Source of the DNA: Glycine soja
Lineage: Eukaryota > Streptophyta > Magnoliopsida > Fabales > Fabaceae
Direction: 5' to 3'
DNA: 64,000 bases
Assembly (NCBI RefSeq): GCF_004193775.1
Contig: NC_041020.1
Coordinates: forward strand, 7,273,657 to 7,337,656
Below are positions 12,672 to 24,268 of the stretch, in pieces. Each line of letters starts with the position of its first letter. Positions within the stretch are counted from its first letter, which is position 1. A program made the position numbers and the translations under genes. Under the pieces are notes generated by a model. It made no database searches. It had not been told where the DNA came from and was given only the letters and a program-made list of their open reading frames with translations.

Positions 12672-12962
12672 CGTACCGCCACGAACGACTCTCCCTCTCT
12701 TTTTTGGCTTTCATTTTTTTAAAATAAAAAAAAAACAAAAATTAATGATGTGGATGTCCGTGCCTACATGTTTAGTGACTAGGCGTGATGACGTGACACT
12801 CTATCTGCCACTTCATCACTCAATAGATGTGGACTAACAACTGGTACGAAAATGAAACGCAAAAATTTTCCTAGTAAAAATGATAATATTAGGTAGTTTT
12901 TTTAAAAATGGATTATATTCAAGGTATGAAAAACTTAATTAAGTCTAAAATAAACTATCCTT

Positions 12963-13725
12963 TTTGTTATTGTAAAATAAAAATTTGAAGACCTTCTAAT
13001 TCACCTCATAATCAGTTTCAAGTCCAACCAATTCTATTCATCCATGCTTCACTCAGGTTCTTTTGAGACCTTTTAAGAAAAAGAAAAAGGAAATGACGAG
13101 GCCCTTATTTAGATGTAATAGAGGTGTTTAAAATTAAAAAAAAAGATCGTCAGCAAAAAATTGAAATGAATGTGCATGCAAAGTTAAAACCTAAAAGATT
13201 AATCGATCAATGATGGAACACCCAAATAGTCGTATTTTAGTTTCTGCCAAGCTCCAAAGGGAAAAAGCATTTGGTAAAATCAGTCAATAAGTTAGTAGAT
13301 AAATATAAATTGACACAAAAAAATATATGTAGTTATTTGAGGTAAAAAGTGATTAAAAAAACGAGTGAGAATAAAAGAAAGCTACTAACTTATAAACTAG
13401 AGCTTATTTTCGTAAGTTAATTGATACAGTTTATGAAAATAAACTACAAGTTAATAAAATAAACTTAAACTTGTGTACTAAACAAACTTATAAGTTGATT
13501 AAAGTAATTTGTAAGCTATTAGAGTATCATACGAAAACATTTAGTATTCATTCAGAGTCGCAAGTTGCTAGTTTTGGAACTTGTATTTAGAAGTTTCTCT
13601 CGGTGCTTTAAAAATTTGGAGGTATTTATGGTGTCAGATTAAGACTTGTCACTTCATATTAATTTTTGCTTAATAATTGCATGTTGTTCCTTTCCTTTAT
13701 TTCATTTTTGTCATATAACTAGTTA
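12963..13725. other. Spacer between two DNA transposons
   Basis: AT-rich sequence with no gene recognised. It ends with the TTA target duplication (13723-13725) of the CACTA element. Confidence 0.5.
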
Positions 13726-14178
13726 CACTATTAGAAAATACACCTTCTACATCAGTTATTTAAGACCTTTTACATTGGTTTTTAACCGATGTTGAAAGTA
13801 TTATCGTTAACATTGGTTTTACAAAACCGATGTTAATGTAAAATTGACAACATTGGTTATCTAAATAACCAATGTTATATAATAAGAATTACACCAAAAA
13901 AGTGTATGAATGTTGATAGGTGACATCGATTTTTCCACAAAACCGATGTTAACTTATATATTAACATCGATTTTTATACAAAACCGATGTTAATCTACAC
14001 GTTAATATCGATTTTTATACAAAACCGATGTTAATGTTTATAGGTTAACATTAGTTTTTAAACAAAAACTAATGTTAATCTATAAGTTAACATCGGTTTT
14101 TACAAAAACCCGATGTTAACGTGTAGATTAACATCGGTTTTGTATAAAAACCGATGTTAAGTTACACAAACAACATCA
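13726..14178. repeat. CACTA left subterminal repeats
   Basis: At least ten copies of a roughly 12-base motif (aacatcggtttt or its complement aaaaccgatgtt) in alternating orientation, many forming short hairpins such as ttaacatcgatttttatac against its complement. Such repeats are normally bound by the element's own TNPA/TNP1-like protein. Confidence 0.88.
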
Positions 14179-16040
14179 GTTTATAGAATCCACAACTGTA
14201 TAACAAATATGCTGAGACATTGACCACCATGTGCAATTTTGGAGAGATCTTCGTGCTTGATGTACAATGGGAAGTCTGGATTAAACACCCCGAACACGGT
14301 AGCATCCCACATAACCTAGAGAGGCTTCAAGAAAAGCTGTGGGATGGTCAATGTCATCAAATACAGGGGATCATTGACCTCAGGATCCGGCCTATCTGGA
14401 GGCTTTGCTGGAGACACAGTTGCCTGTTTATCAAACATAGTGAAATAACATAATTTAATTACAGTGAACAAATCAACTGAAAAAAGCATATAATCATAGT
14501 AAAATACTTGTTCTAATACACGCTTCACGAGATATGTCGGCCAAGCAAGGAAAGTGTTCAGTGCCTGCCCCACTAGTTGAACCTCGTCAATGGGTACAGG
14601 AACGGGAGCCTCTGCATCTTTAACCTTCTCAACACCAACCTTCACGTGGCCATGCAACAAAGGGATGTTGTGAACAATTGTGGATCCCTCATAAAATTTT
14701 CCTAGGACAACCAGGCGGGAAGGATTTTCTTCGATGTACAGCCCGCATTTGTCTGAGTCACCCGTCTTTGGATCGGTCGGTGAGGGATCAACGCAACTCC
14801 CTTTTGTGCTAACACAGTCAGCTGGGGGACCAACCTCAGGCTCCAGAGGCAGTGCAAGTCCCTGTGATTGCATCTGTGACTGAAGCTAGGACTACATCTA
14901 GTTGAAGGATGCCATGAGCTGCCAAGTCACTTTTTCTGTGATTGACTCCTCCAACTGGTCCCTGATTTGTTGAGTGAGCTGCTCAAGTTCTTCGGGAGGG
15001 ATGAAGGAGGAATTGCGGGAGCTTTGTAGAGTGGAGCCGAAGTATTGCTTGATGGTGACACCGGCTCTAGCAGCATGCACACGGCCAGGGTGTTCTGGTC
15101 ACCCAATGGTAGCAATCAAGACATCCTGACGACCATGGGGGACAAACGAACCCTGTGACGCCTGCTCCTCCAAAGAATCTTGTACGTAACACATATATTT
15201 GTCCAAGGCATTCACATAATAAACAAACATAATTACAATTCTTAATTTACATTTGACTTACAATCTTCTCAGCGATTTCCTTTGCGGCCTCAGACGTCAT
15301 CTACCCAGTTTTCTTGGTGTGAGCCATCTTCTACTTCACGTGTCGTCTGATGGGAGATGGAGGGTTAATGACGCCCTCAGTGCTTCCGGACTGAGCAGCT
15401 TCCTCTAGTTTTTTCTTTGTCTTCTCAACCATTAGCTTCTATTCTAAATAATCATAACCCCCACAAGACAACACGTGGGGGGTGGTGTTTTGCTTCTAGA
15501 TGGCCCGTGCTTTTTTCCGCACATCCAGCAAAATTCAAACATTAATCAAAATGATTTCTACAATCTATTATAAGAACTGAATTTTTAGTGGAAACAATTC
15601 AAATTACAAAGTACATACCTCCCATGAGGGATCTCGGCGGGTCTGACAAAACCGGACTCATTTCTCCTTGCTAATGTCGTACTTTCACAAATAGTGTCGT
15701 CCACACCGTCCTTGTTGGCTGCAAGTGCCCATTTCCTGGTCAAATCGGATTTAAACTGCCTCCACTGCTTGCCCACCGTCTGAAGACTTTCTTCTTTGTC
15801 CTACTGTCAGAAGATTCAGGGATTTCAAATTCCACTTGACAAACAATAAATTAGGTTTTATTGTTAGTAAATTATAAATTTTGGCTACTAAACAAAATCA
15901 AAGAAGAAAACAAACATACCTGAATATCCTCCCATATCAAATCCTTCTGAGCCGTAGGGACTTCCTTCCAGGTCTCGTATGTCACGTCGACCTTATCACG
16001 AGCGACAATCCCCAAATATGTTCTTAATTTCTACTTTTAG
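14179..16040 (-). pseudogene. CACTA second gene (TNP1/En-Spm type), degenerate
   Basis: Minus-strand remains of the second CACTA gene, normally the DNA-binding accessory protein. In coding order: VARDKVDVTYETWKEVPTAQ (about 16010-15920), a likely intron, then FEIPESSDSRTKKK, then QWRQFKSDLTRKWALAANKD (about 15770-15705), which is the Transposase_24 / En-Spm signature. Next come EELEQLTQQIRDQLEESI (about 14990) and the long frame 14873-14316 with PVPVPIDEVQLVGQALNTFL. The tail ends near FVIQLWIL at about 14185, where the subterminal repeats begin. Several frameshifts and stops break it. Its frame changes at about 15720 and 14320 rule out an intact product. Confidence 0.8.
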
Positions 16041-16049
16041 GGACCGTCG

Positions 16050-18899
16050 GCCTTGCCAGTCGCAGGATCAACGTGGACCACTGGTCTGCACACCGGTGTT
16101 GCTGTCAACCCATTTACATTTGAAAACACACACAGTAAATTTGACATAGTTAAGCTCCCAAATTTCATTAATGAACCCAAAGTAAGGGATGGAAGCTACA
16201 CAGGGATTGTCATCATGCACACTTGCGAAGTGCTGACATTCAACCCTTAGGGTGACCTCGCTGTTTTGCATTGTACTTTTGTCGTCTTGTGCTTTTGTGA
16301 AAAAGGAATACTTGTTTATGTTGTATCCTTGCCAAGTTATAACATTTCTTTTAGGCTCATCTGCTAGCTTTCTAAATGTTTATGAAGCATTTTCATCAAC
16401 AAAGATTGTATCTTTAAACCAATCAGAGAAAGTCTTGTTATGCTTTTTCAAAACCCAATTCTTTGATATTTTTGGATTATTTTGTTTGACTAAAGCTTCA
16501 TGCTGAAGTGTGTATGGCAAAACTTCATTACTGTTGTTCAACACATACAAGTGAGCTTGTAATAAATCTTCTACACTTGGAGTGATAACATGCAGTCCTC
16601 TTGAACCCTTACCGCCCACTCTGTCGTTATGACGAGACTTAGAAAGGCCAATAGGTTTAGCCTTTTCAATGTACTCTGAACAAAATTCAATGGCTTCTTC
16701 TGCAATGTACCTTTCAACAATAGATGCTTCTGGATGATGTAGATTCTTGGTATACCTTTTTAAGATCTTCATGTATCGCTCAACCAGGTACATCCACCGC
16801 AACTAAACAGGACCACAACATTTGATTTCTCTGACCAGATGAACAATTAAGTGAATTATGATGTCAAAGAAAGTAGGAGGAAAATACATCTCCAACTGGC
16901 ACAGTATAATTGCGGCCTCATTTTCCAAGTCATCAAACTTGACAGGATCAAGGACTTTGCTACATATGGCATTGAAGAAAAAGAACAGGCGAGTTATGAC
17001 TAACCTGACTTTGTTAGGCAAAATGTCTCGTAGGGTCACGACTAACAATTGTTGCATCAACATGTGACAATCATGAGACTTTAACCCTACTAGCTTAAGC
17101 TCCTTCAACTGCACAAGGCTCTTAATATTTGAAGAGTATCCTTATGGGACTTTCACTCGACGCAGACATTGACAAAAACTTATCTTCTCCTTTCTGGACA
17201 AAGTATGACAAGCTGGAGGCAAATATATTTTTTTCCATCAGACCTTGGATGCAACTGCAATCGTATACCCATGTCAGCTAGATCATTATGGGTATTCAGA
17301 CCATCTTTCCTCTAGCCTTGAATGTTAAGGAGTGTCCCAATGACATTGTCACATACATTTTTCTCCACATGCATAACATCAATACAATGTCTAACATCTA
17401 GATCAGACCAGTACGAAAGATCAAAGAAAATGGACCTCTTCTTCCATATGCAAGTCTTACTTTTATCCTTCTTTTTCGTGCTCTTGACTTCTATTAAATG
17501 CTTTTTTCAATCGCCTGTAAGGGTGATGAGGTTTTAGAAAACGTCGATGCCTAGTGTAAACTGTTTTTCTACCATGTTTTAGTTGTATGTAGCTTGTGTC
17601 TTCTTCACAGATGGGGCATGCATAATGACCTTTAACATTGTAACCGCTCAGATTCCCATATGCTGGAAAGTCATTAATGCTACAAAAAAACATTGCACGC
17701 ATTTCAAAAGTCTCATTGCGAAACCCATCAAACACTAAAACCCCCTCCTCCCAAACCTTTCTCAGGTCTTCAATCAACGGACTTAGATAAACATCAATGT
17801 CATTTCCTGGCTGTCTTGGGCCCGATATTATCATAGACAACATCATGTATTTTCGCTTCATGCACAACCAAGGAGACAAATTGTAAATTACCAGTAGAAC
17901 TGGCCATGAACTGTGTTGAGTGCTTAAATTGCCATATGAATTCATTCCATCACTGGCTAATCCTAGCCTAAGATTTCTTGCCTCTTTGCCAAAATCCGGA
18001 TACAAACCATCAATCTTCTTCCACTGGGAGCAATCAGCTGGATGATAGACCATTCCATCAGAGTTTCTCCCATTTGCATGCCAGGTCAGGTCTTTTGCGT
18101 CGTCTCCATTTGCAAAAAGACGCTTAAACCTTGGAATGATGGGAAGATACCACAACACCTTTGCTGGAGGGCCCTTCTTTGAGTTTTCATCAGAACTACA
18201 GTCTTCATCATCCTTCACCTTGTGCCGTGACGCCCCACACTTAGGGCATTTGGACATTTCTTCGAATTCATGCCTGTACAGTATTTAATCATTCAGGCAA
18301 GCATAAATCTTCTGATACTCCATACCCATCGGACACAATATCTTCTTGGCCTGATAGTAACTTTTAGGCAACGTGTTTTCCTCTGGAAGCAGCTCATGAA
18401 CTACTTGAAGCAGTGAAGTAAAGCTTTTGTCCCTCCACCCATATCTGGCCTTGACATTAACCAAACTTAACACCACCGACAACAACGTCAAGGAATTCTT
18501 GCACCCCGTATATAGAGGCTTCTGTGAAGCATTTTGCAATCCTTCATACATAGGGGCATGTGCTTGCTAAAAAGACTCTTGCCCAAGGTCACGAATCATA
18601 TCCTCCAAACGATCTCCCATTTCTACATCAAACGGTTTAGATTGGGACCCACTCTACATGTCTATCAATTCACCATGCCATATCCATGTTGTGTAATTCT
18701 TCTTAATCCCATTACACAATAGATGCTCTTGTATGTCGTCCAGTAGTTGTCGTCTTCCGTTCAAACAATTGATGCAAGGACAATAATATTTTCCATCTTC
18801 ATCCGGTCAACCTCTTTCTGAAGAAAATTGCAAGAACTGCTCGACGCCTTCCTCATATTCTAGGCTGATGCGACTTTCATTCATCCAACTTTGATCCAT
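16050..18899 (-). pseudogene. CACTA TNP2-type transposase, degenerate
   Basis: Minus-strand transposase of the CACTA element. From the ATG at 18899: a Transpos_assoc-like region (WMNESRISLEYEEGVEQFL, then CPC..C); the frame 18551-18285; the TNP2 core (Transposase_21) at 18257-17463 with LGLASDGMNSYGNLSTQHSS and SGPRQPGNDIDVYLSPLIED; the block WSDLDVRHCIDVMHVEKNV (about 17410-17350); a DUF4218-type region at 17114-16380 (LKSHDCHMLMQQLL; EEAIEFCSEYIEKAKPIGLS); and a DUF4216-type region at 16271-16068 (FGFINEIWELNYV). Breaks include a stop in the Transpos_assoc part (SSERG*), a stop after ACLND at 18287, a deletion with frameshift near 17465, and a stop after KCCGPV at 16803. A functional transposase is therefore excluded. 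Confidence 0.9.
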
Positions 18900-19506
18900 C
18901 TAAGTAATAACTCCGTGATGCTCACAAAGTTATTCAATGCATGAAAATCTCACTTTTTTATTATAGGTGTGGCCCTATCCCATTCAGGAGGACAGTCTTT
19001 TATGGTAGCTTCATACGTCAGGGGTAATTCTATTTTGTTAAATTTGACAAAATTTTGGCAGCATTTCGCATTGGTCTCCAAGTACACGATATGAAATTAA
19101 TTTCTTGATAATCAAGTATGGACTCAGAGAACAACTCGAAATGCATTGTACAGAAATTTCATCAAATTAAACAAAATAATGTTAACCTTAACGCATGAAT
19201 CTACCATAAAAATATCAGTCTCCCCAAACTGTCCAAACAAACAATTCAAGATTGAATACAATGATTAATGCAAACTGTCCGCAAGAATCATTGCATTCAG
19301 TCTCAAACGGGAATCTAAGGTTCACTCATCATGAACACAATTTGTATATCATATATCAATTGTCATTAATGACAATGAACAAGTAATAAAAATATTAATT
19401 GGTAACAAACATTTGTACCTGTGATGATGAACAACACGGTCCTAAATGAAAGCAAGAATCAAAGATATAACTCAATGACCACCTACATCAATCAGCAAAC
19501 TGATAT
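18900..19506. other. CACTA internal non-coding DNA
   Basis: Region 5' of the TNP2-type gene. No coding sequence recognised. It may hold the element's promoter and an upstream exon. Confidence 0.45.
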
Positions 19507-19572
19507 AAATATGTGACAATGAGTAGGCTTAAAGTTTAAATTTGCTTTAAGTGCTTCATCAAATGAGTAGGT

Positions 19573-19605
<33 letters not shown>

Positions 19606-19832
19606 ATGTGACAATGAGTAGGCTTAAAGTTTAAATTTGCTTTAAGTGCTTCATCAAATGAGTAGGTTGTGTGTGTGTGTGTAAATATGTGACAATGAGT
19701 AGGCTTAAAGTTTAAATTTGCTTTAAGTGCTTCATCAAATGAGTAGGTTGTGTGTGTGTGTGTGTGTAAATATGTGACAATGAGTAGGCTTAAAGTTTAA
19801 ATTTGCTTTAAGTGCTTCATCAAATGAGTAGG

Positions 19833-19921
<89 letters not shown>
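19507..19921. repeat. Minisatellite with a (GT)n tract in every unit
   Basis: Four tandem units start at 19507, 19602, 19683 and 19768. Each has an almost invariant core of about 70 bases (from aaatatgtgacaatgagtag to aaatgagtaggtt) followed by a GT run. The GT runs differ in length, and the last covers 19834-19921. Confidence 0.96.
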
Positions 19922-19925
<4 letters not shown>

Positions 19926-20733
19926 TTGCAATCTTAGATTTATAATGCTCTAAAATCTGATAGGAATATAGATAAAGCTGTATTGTTGACAGCTGTGTAA
20001 CTTACTTAACAGCTTGCTGCTAATTAATAGTAAATATTATAGAGATTCAAACCTAGCTTCAGCTTTCACAATGGTGACAAGGGCTTCCCAAAAGCAAGCA
20101 GTAGAGGTACTCCCTACGCCTTGCAGCTAAAGCAGCTGCAGAGAAGCAAGCAAAAGCCAAAATAGTTGCCACAAATGCACTAATGATAAGGCTGCAGAAT
20201 GAAGAAAAATGACAAAACATCATTCAAAACTCAACACTAGTCACAGAAGCAACTGCCCATTAATCACAAAGCAATTAACTCAACAAATACCCCAATCACA
20301 AATCAATCATTTTCCCCTTTCCTAACAACAATTACTTTCTGGTTTCCTCATTAAGTCCTTCTTTCCTTATAATTGACAAACTTGATTCACTAAATGCATG
20401 CAATCTACTCTTTAAAGGTTTAGTTTGATTTCTCACATTCAATTAGTTTTTTGTGAGCTACTCACAAAACCTTTGAATATGCTTTCCCTGGTCACAAAGA
20501 GTTTGAAACAATGTCCATTTATGTTAATGATGTTATCCTAGTTATAGGTCCATCTTATCTAAACCACAGGATTGGTAATTTGAGTAAATTACGCAGTAAA
20601 ACTACAAAACTGGATCAATCAATAGAGAGAACCATGCTCAAGTTGCAATGAATGTCATGTTAAAGCACTAAATATTAGAGAGAATCATGCTCAAGTTGCA
20701 ATGAATGAAGATAATACGAAGACAATGCTAATG

Positions 20734-21291
20734 GTACATAGACTTCTTGCTTATGAGTAAATGGCTAATGGTTCATTGGATAAATGGATATTCAACAAGA
20801 ACAAAGAGGAGTTTATGTTGGATTGGGATACAAGGTATAACATAGCACTTGGAACAGCAAAAGGACTTGCTTATCTACATGAAGATTATGAGTCAAACAT
20901 TATTCATTGTGACATCAAACCAGAAAACGTGCTCCTAGATGATAATTTCAGGGTCAAGGTTTTTGATTTTGGTTTGGCTAAGCTCATGACACGTGAACAA
21001 AGGCATGTGTTCGCAACACTTAGAGGCACTACAGTGTATCTTGCACCTGAGTGGATCACAAACTGTGCCATATAAGAGAAAAGTGATGTTTATAGCTATG
21101 GTATGGTGTTGGTAGAGATCATTAAGGGGAGGAAAAACTATGATCCCAGTGAAACTTCAGAGAAATCCTATTTCCCATCTTTTGCTTTTAAGATGGTGGA
21201 AGAAGGGAATGTGATAGAGATTCTTGACTCAAAGGTGGAAACTTATGAAAATGATCAAAGGGTTCACATTTCTGTGAATGTTTCATTGTGG
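20734..21291 (+). pseudogene. Captured fragment of an SD2-5-type lectin receptor kinase
   Basis: Plus-strand piece of a plant receptor-like kinase, closest in my recollection to G-type lectin S-receptor kinases of the SD2-5 type. It covers the kinase middle and C-lobe: VHRLLAYE, MANGSLDKWIFNKNKEEF, the catalytic loop IIHCDIKPENVLLDD (about 20906-20945), the DFGLAKLM activation segment and YLAPEWITNCAI. It then passes a stop into EKSDVYSYGMVLVEIIKGRK. The N-lobe, lectin domains and C-terminus are absent. In-frame stops replace the Tyr of YEYM (20758-20760) and the Ser of ISEK (21073-21075). It is intronless here and lies inside the CACTA element, opposite to its transposase genes. Confidence 0.88.
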
Positions 21292-21520
21292 TCCTAATCA
21301 TAAATATTGCTCTAATTATAAATATTGCTTTAAGTAGAGACATGGTCCTAATCTCTTACATAGACTATGACATCCTAAGCCTAGGAGTACCACCAAAGAC
21401 AAACTTTAAGGAAATCCTTACTTCTCATATAGTTTTTATTTCATTTTTAGTGAATTCAATTTATAGTAACAGCTAACAAGGTTTTAGGCTAAGCAATCCA
21501 AAACAAAATGGGATAAATAC

Positions 21521-21602
21521 CTTGGTCTTCAGATTTCACCTCAATAAACACAGCTGATGCTTCACGTGGTTGCAACTTTTGAACCATCTCTGCAGCTACT
21601 TC
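21521..21602 (-). other. Probable captured exon, protein not recognised
   Basis: An 82-base minus-strand open segment with a clean acceptor (CAAGAAACAAC side, ...TTGTAG at 21605-21603) and donor (GTATTT at 21520-21515). It reads EVAAEMVQKLQPREASAVF then IEVKSEDQ. It lies just past the captured kinase on the other strand. I cannot name the source gene. Confidence 0.5.
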
Positions 21603-21694
21603 CTACAAGAAACAACACAGATTATAGACAATTGTTAAATATATATTGTAGACAACTATATTGTGTACACAACTGTGTAGGTAAAAGGCTATTT

Positions 21695-21805
21695 TGAGTG
21701 TGTGTGTGTGTGTGTGTGTTAGGTTGAGTGTGTATACAACTTTATGTGTTGTCATGTTGAGTGTGTGGGAAGCTGAGTATCTAATCCTTATCCAAAGGTA
21801 GCCTT

Positions 21806-21842
<37 letters not shown>

Positions 21843-21846
21843 GTAC

Positions 21847-21883
<37 letters not shown>
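21695..21883. repeat. Cluster of GT and CT microsatellites
   Basis: A GT run at about 21697-21719, a CT run at about 21811-21836 and a TG run at 21850-21883, all inside the CACTA element. Confidence 0.9.
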
Positions 21884-21885
<2 letters not shown>

Positions 21886-22992
21886 ATAAAAAGCTAATGT
21901 GTGCTGAGTGTGACAATTATCTCCACTCATTCAAATTCAAGTTCTGGAGTATCTCAAATCCTTAAGCAATGTAGTCCTAAATTTTCAACAACAATGATGG
22001 GTAAATATTAGGAACTGGAATTAAGTTAGGGCTGAAATTAACAATGAGGGGACAACACAGATGATGATAGCGTAAGTATAGGAGCAGTAGAAAAAGCAAG
22101 GGATTATTTTGCACTGATGATGGATAAGTATGAGATCGAGCCATCGTGCATAAGTAGAAGCACAATTTTTTGGCAATTGAACCAAATGAAGGAAGAAATC
22201 CAAGAAAAAGAAGCAAAGGAAGAATCTCAGCAAAAGGAAGAAAAGATGCTGCCAAACCCTACCTGGAAAACTCAATCAGGTTGCTGCAAAATCAATTTGC
22301 AAATCTGGACCTATAGTTTTTAAGCCACAAACTGCAAATATCATAAGAAATTATGCAACCTACAAGCAAAGGAGAAATGGTAAGACTTTCATTTTTAGTT
22401 GTTCATGACTCAACTAAAGAATCAGGATGCAAATTTGATTACACAAATTGAATATATTTCAGATTTAGATCTAGACAGCTATTCTCCTATCCTCTAACAT
22501 CAAAGATGTTTATTCTTTAAGAAAAAGAACAGAAAAAAAGGAAGCGACAACGCCCAATGCTCTCCCTTATGTTGTTGGAGAGGCTTGTCTCTACCCATGT
22601 TTACAGCATGTAAATTCACATACCCCTCTTCAGTGACTAGGAAGTTTCTTTAACAACACAGAGAAACAGGTTGAGGAGAAAAGGGCCAATTGCACCTGAG
22701 CAAATGTTCTATTCTGGTTGTTACTATTATACTTTTCTGATGTGTATTCGGTTTAGTAATATGTGTATGATATCACAACATGTCTATATTTATCAATGTT
22801 TCTTGTTGAGTTTGGAGGGAGTTAGGAGGGAATAGCTTGATTGATATTGCTTGTGGTGTACTGCTTTTTCAGAGCATTTGGTTATAAGTATTTGAAACTA
22901 AAAAGGAAGCATTTGGTTATAAAGAAGATAAAAAAATTGAAAATAAAAAGGAAGAGTGCCATTTAAGTGTTGAAAGCTTCCACAGTGTTGGG
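21884..22992. other. CACTA internal DNA, weak coding traces only
   Basis: A short stretch at about 22270-22380 reads SICKSGPIVFKPQTANIIRN in one frame and may be another captured piece, but no splice sites or family support it. The hydrophobic minus-strand frames at 21977-22275 are complements of Lys/Glu-rich sequence and look spurious. Confidence 0.35.
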
Positions 22993-23790
22993 TTGTTTTT
23001 GGCAAGTAGGAAGAGAAGCAAGTTGCAACAAATGATAATTGGGAGTAAAAAATTCAAAAAGCAAACTCAAGAAACATGTTCTAAATCCTATGTTAAACCG
23101 GATAGCTCATTCATGAACTTGATTTCAAACATGATCAAAGGATGCTCACAATCAACTCAAGATGAGGAAAAGTCTTTGGCTCTTAACCTTGAAAATCCTA
23201 ATCATCATCTTCAACAGCCAGATCAGAAACTTCTCAAGTGCAACAAGAATAAATATTTAGAGCTAAAAAATGCAGGGTTCAGATCAAATTTTTAGTCTAT
23301 GGTTGGTGCAAAATTTAAGAATGTTGGAACAAGAATGTCTCAAGTCGGAAAGGCTTCTAAAGATTTTGAGCCAGGTACCAAGGTACATGGAATTGATGCC
23401 ACTCCAATAACCTTCTATACAAAGAACAATAGCCTTTACAGACAGTATTTTCAATCAAATAAGTTTGAAATATCTGAAGGGAGATTTGATGCCTGTCCCC
23501 CATTACAGTCGCAGATAAGACCTATAAATTCTCTCAACAGTCATCAACACTGGAAAAATAACTCAACAGAGAATGAAAAATTGTTACAACTTGGAGCTAA
23601 CTAAGGAGAAAGAAGGAATGGCATTACTATCATTACATTCACCTTCAACTAAACAAAACAGAAATGATAATGAGAATGTCAAGTCTTGTGCAATGTATGA
23701 GAGTAAGGAAATGTGTCATAGAAGTGATAATGTGGAAGGTCTTTGGATAAATCGTTTTTTTTTTTACCAAAGTCAACTTCCCCCTTGGTA
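22993..23790 (+). pseudogene. Captured plant gene fragment, family uncertain
   Basis: Three abutting plus-strand frames (22993-23295, 23299-23604, 23573-23791) read as one protein broken by a stop at 23293-23295 and a frameshift near 23600. Segments include FLASRKRSKLQQMIIGSKKF, GTKVHGIDATPITFY, KEKEGMALLSLHSPSTKQNR and SDNVEGLWINRF. A later stretch (about 23850-24000) reads KFKSFTYFPGLRAAGPMVSM then FARRLGAIK and may belong to it. The flavour recalls large plant proteins of the CCHC zinc-knuckle class, but no zinc knuckle is visible and I do not claim that assignment. Confidence 0.5.
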
Positions 23791-24103
23791 GTTTTTGATC
23801 ACCTTAATGAGAGAGGTGGTTCTGAAGTTCATTCTGCGTCAATATAGAGGATTCCACTATCCTTAAGGATGATAAGGGAAATCAATATCACACAGCAAAG
23901 ATGAATAAGTTCAAATCCTTTACATATTTCCCTGGATTGAGAGCTGCAGGGCCAATGGTGTCCATGTTTGCAAGGAGATTAGGTGCCATAAAAAAGGAAG
24001 CATTTGGTTATAAGTATAAACTGGATAATAATTTATTAGAGATAAACTAACTATATCTTAATTAACAAGTATGATAACATAAAGTATTAGCAAAGCTACA
24101 TAC

Positions 24104-24268
24104 GAATCAAGTGTTGCAGCCAAGGCACAACTTGAGGTAGCCAAAGCTAGATATACAACAGTTGTTTCAGATTTAATAGGTGTGAAAGAGGAGCTGTAAG
24201 CATTGCACAAAGAACCTATTTCCTTAGTGACTGATAGAGATGTAGCTATTAAGAAAGCTGGAAAGTAG
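24104..24268 (+). pseudogene. Captured fragment of a WEB1/PMI2-like coiled-coil gene (part 1)
   Basis: Reads [31 protein letters not shown], a stop, then ALHKEPISLVTDRDVAIKKA. The Ala/Lys/Glu heptads and the phrase VTDRDVAIKKA resemble the plant WEB family (coiled-coil proteins for chloroplast photorelocation movement). One stop lies inside and another ends it at 24268. Confidence 0.62.

Larger units (their letters stand above)
8842..12962. mobile_element. Long-arm foldback DNA transposon (Mutator-like), split by a solo LTR
   Basis: The left arm (about 8842-9200) is the reverse complement of the right arm, which is now split into 10016-10094 and 12677-12962. Shared landmarks include aattaagtttttcata, gttagtccacatc, cacatcattaatttttg, gaaagccaaaaa and ggacactct. 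The arms are about 350 bases long and the core about 800 bases, as in non-autonomous Mutator-like foldback elements. No transposase is present. A 2.6 kb LTR landed within the right arm. The outer ends are approximate because I could not confirm a 9-base target duplication. Confidence 0.72.

Noticed and set aside
21977..22275. Two hydrophobic minus-strand ORFs resembling membrane proteins
   Set aside because: They are complements of Lys/Glu/Gln-rich sequence and lack any family resemblance.
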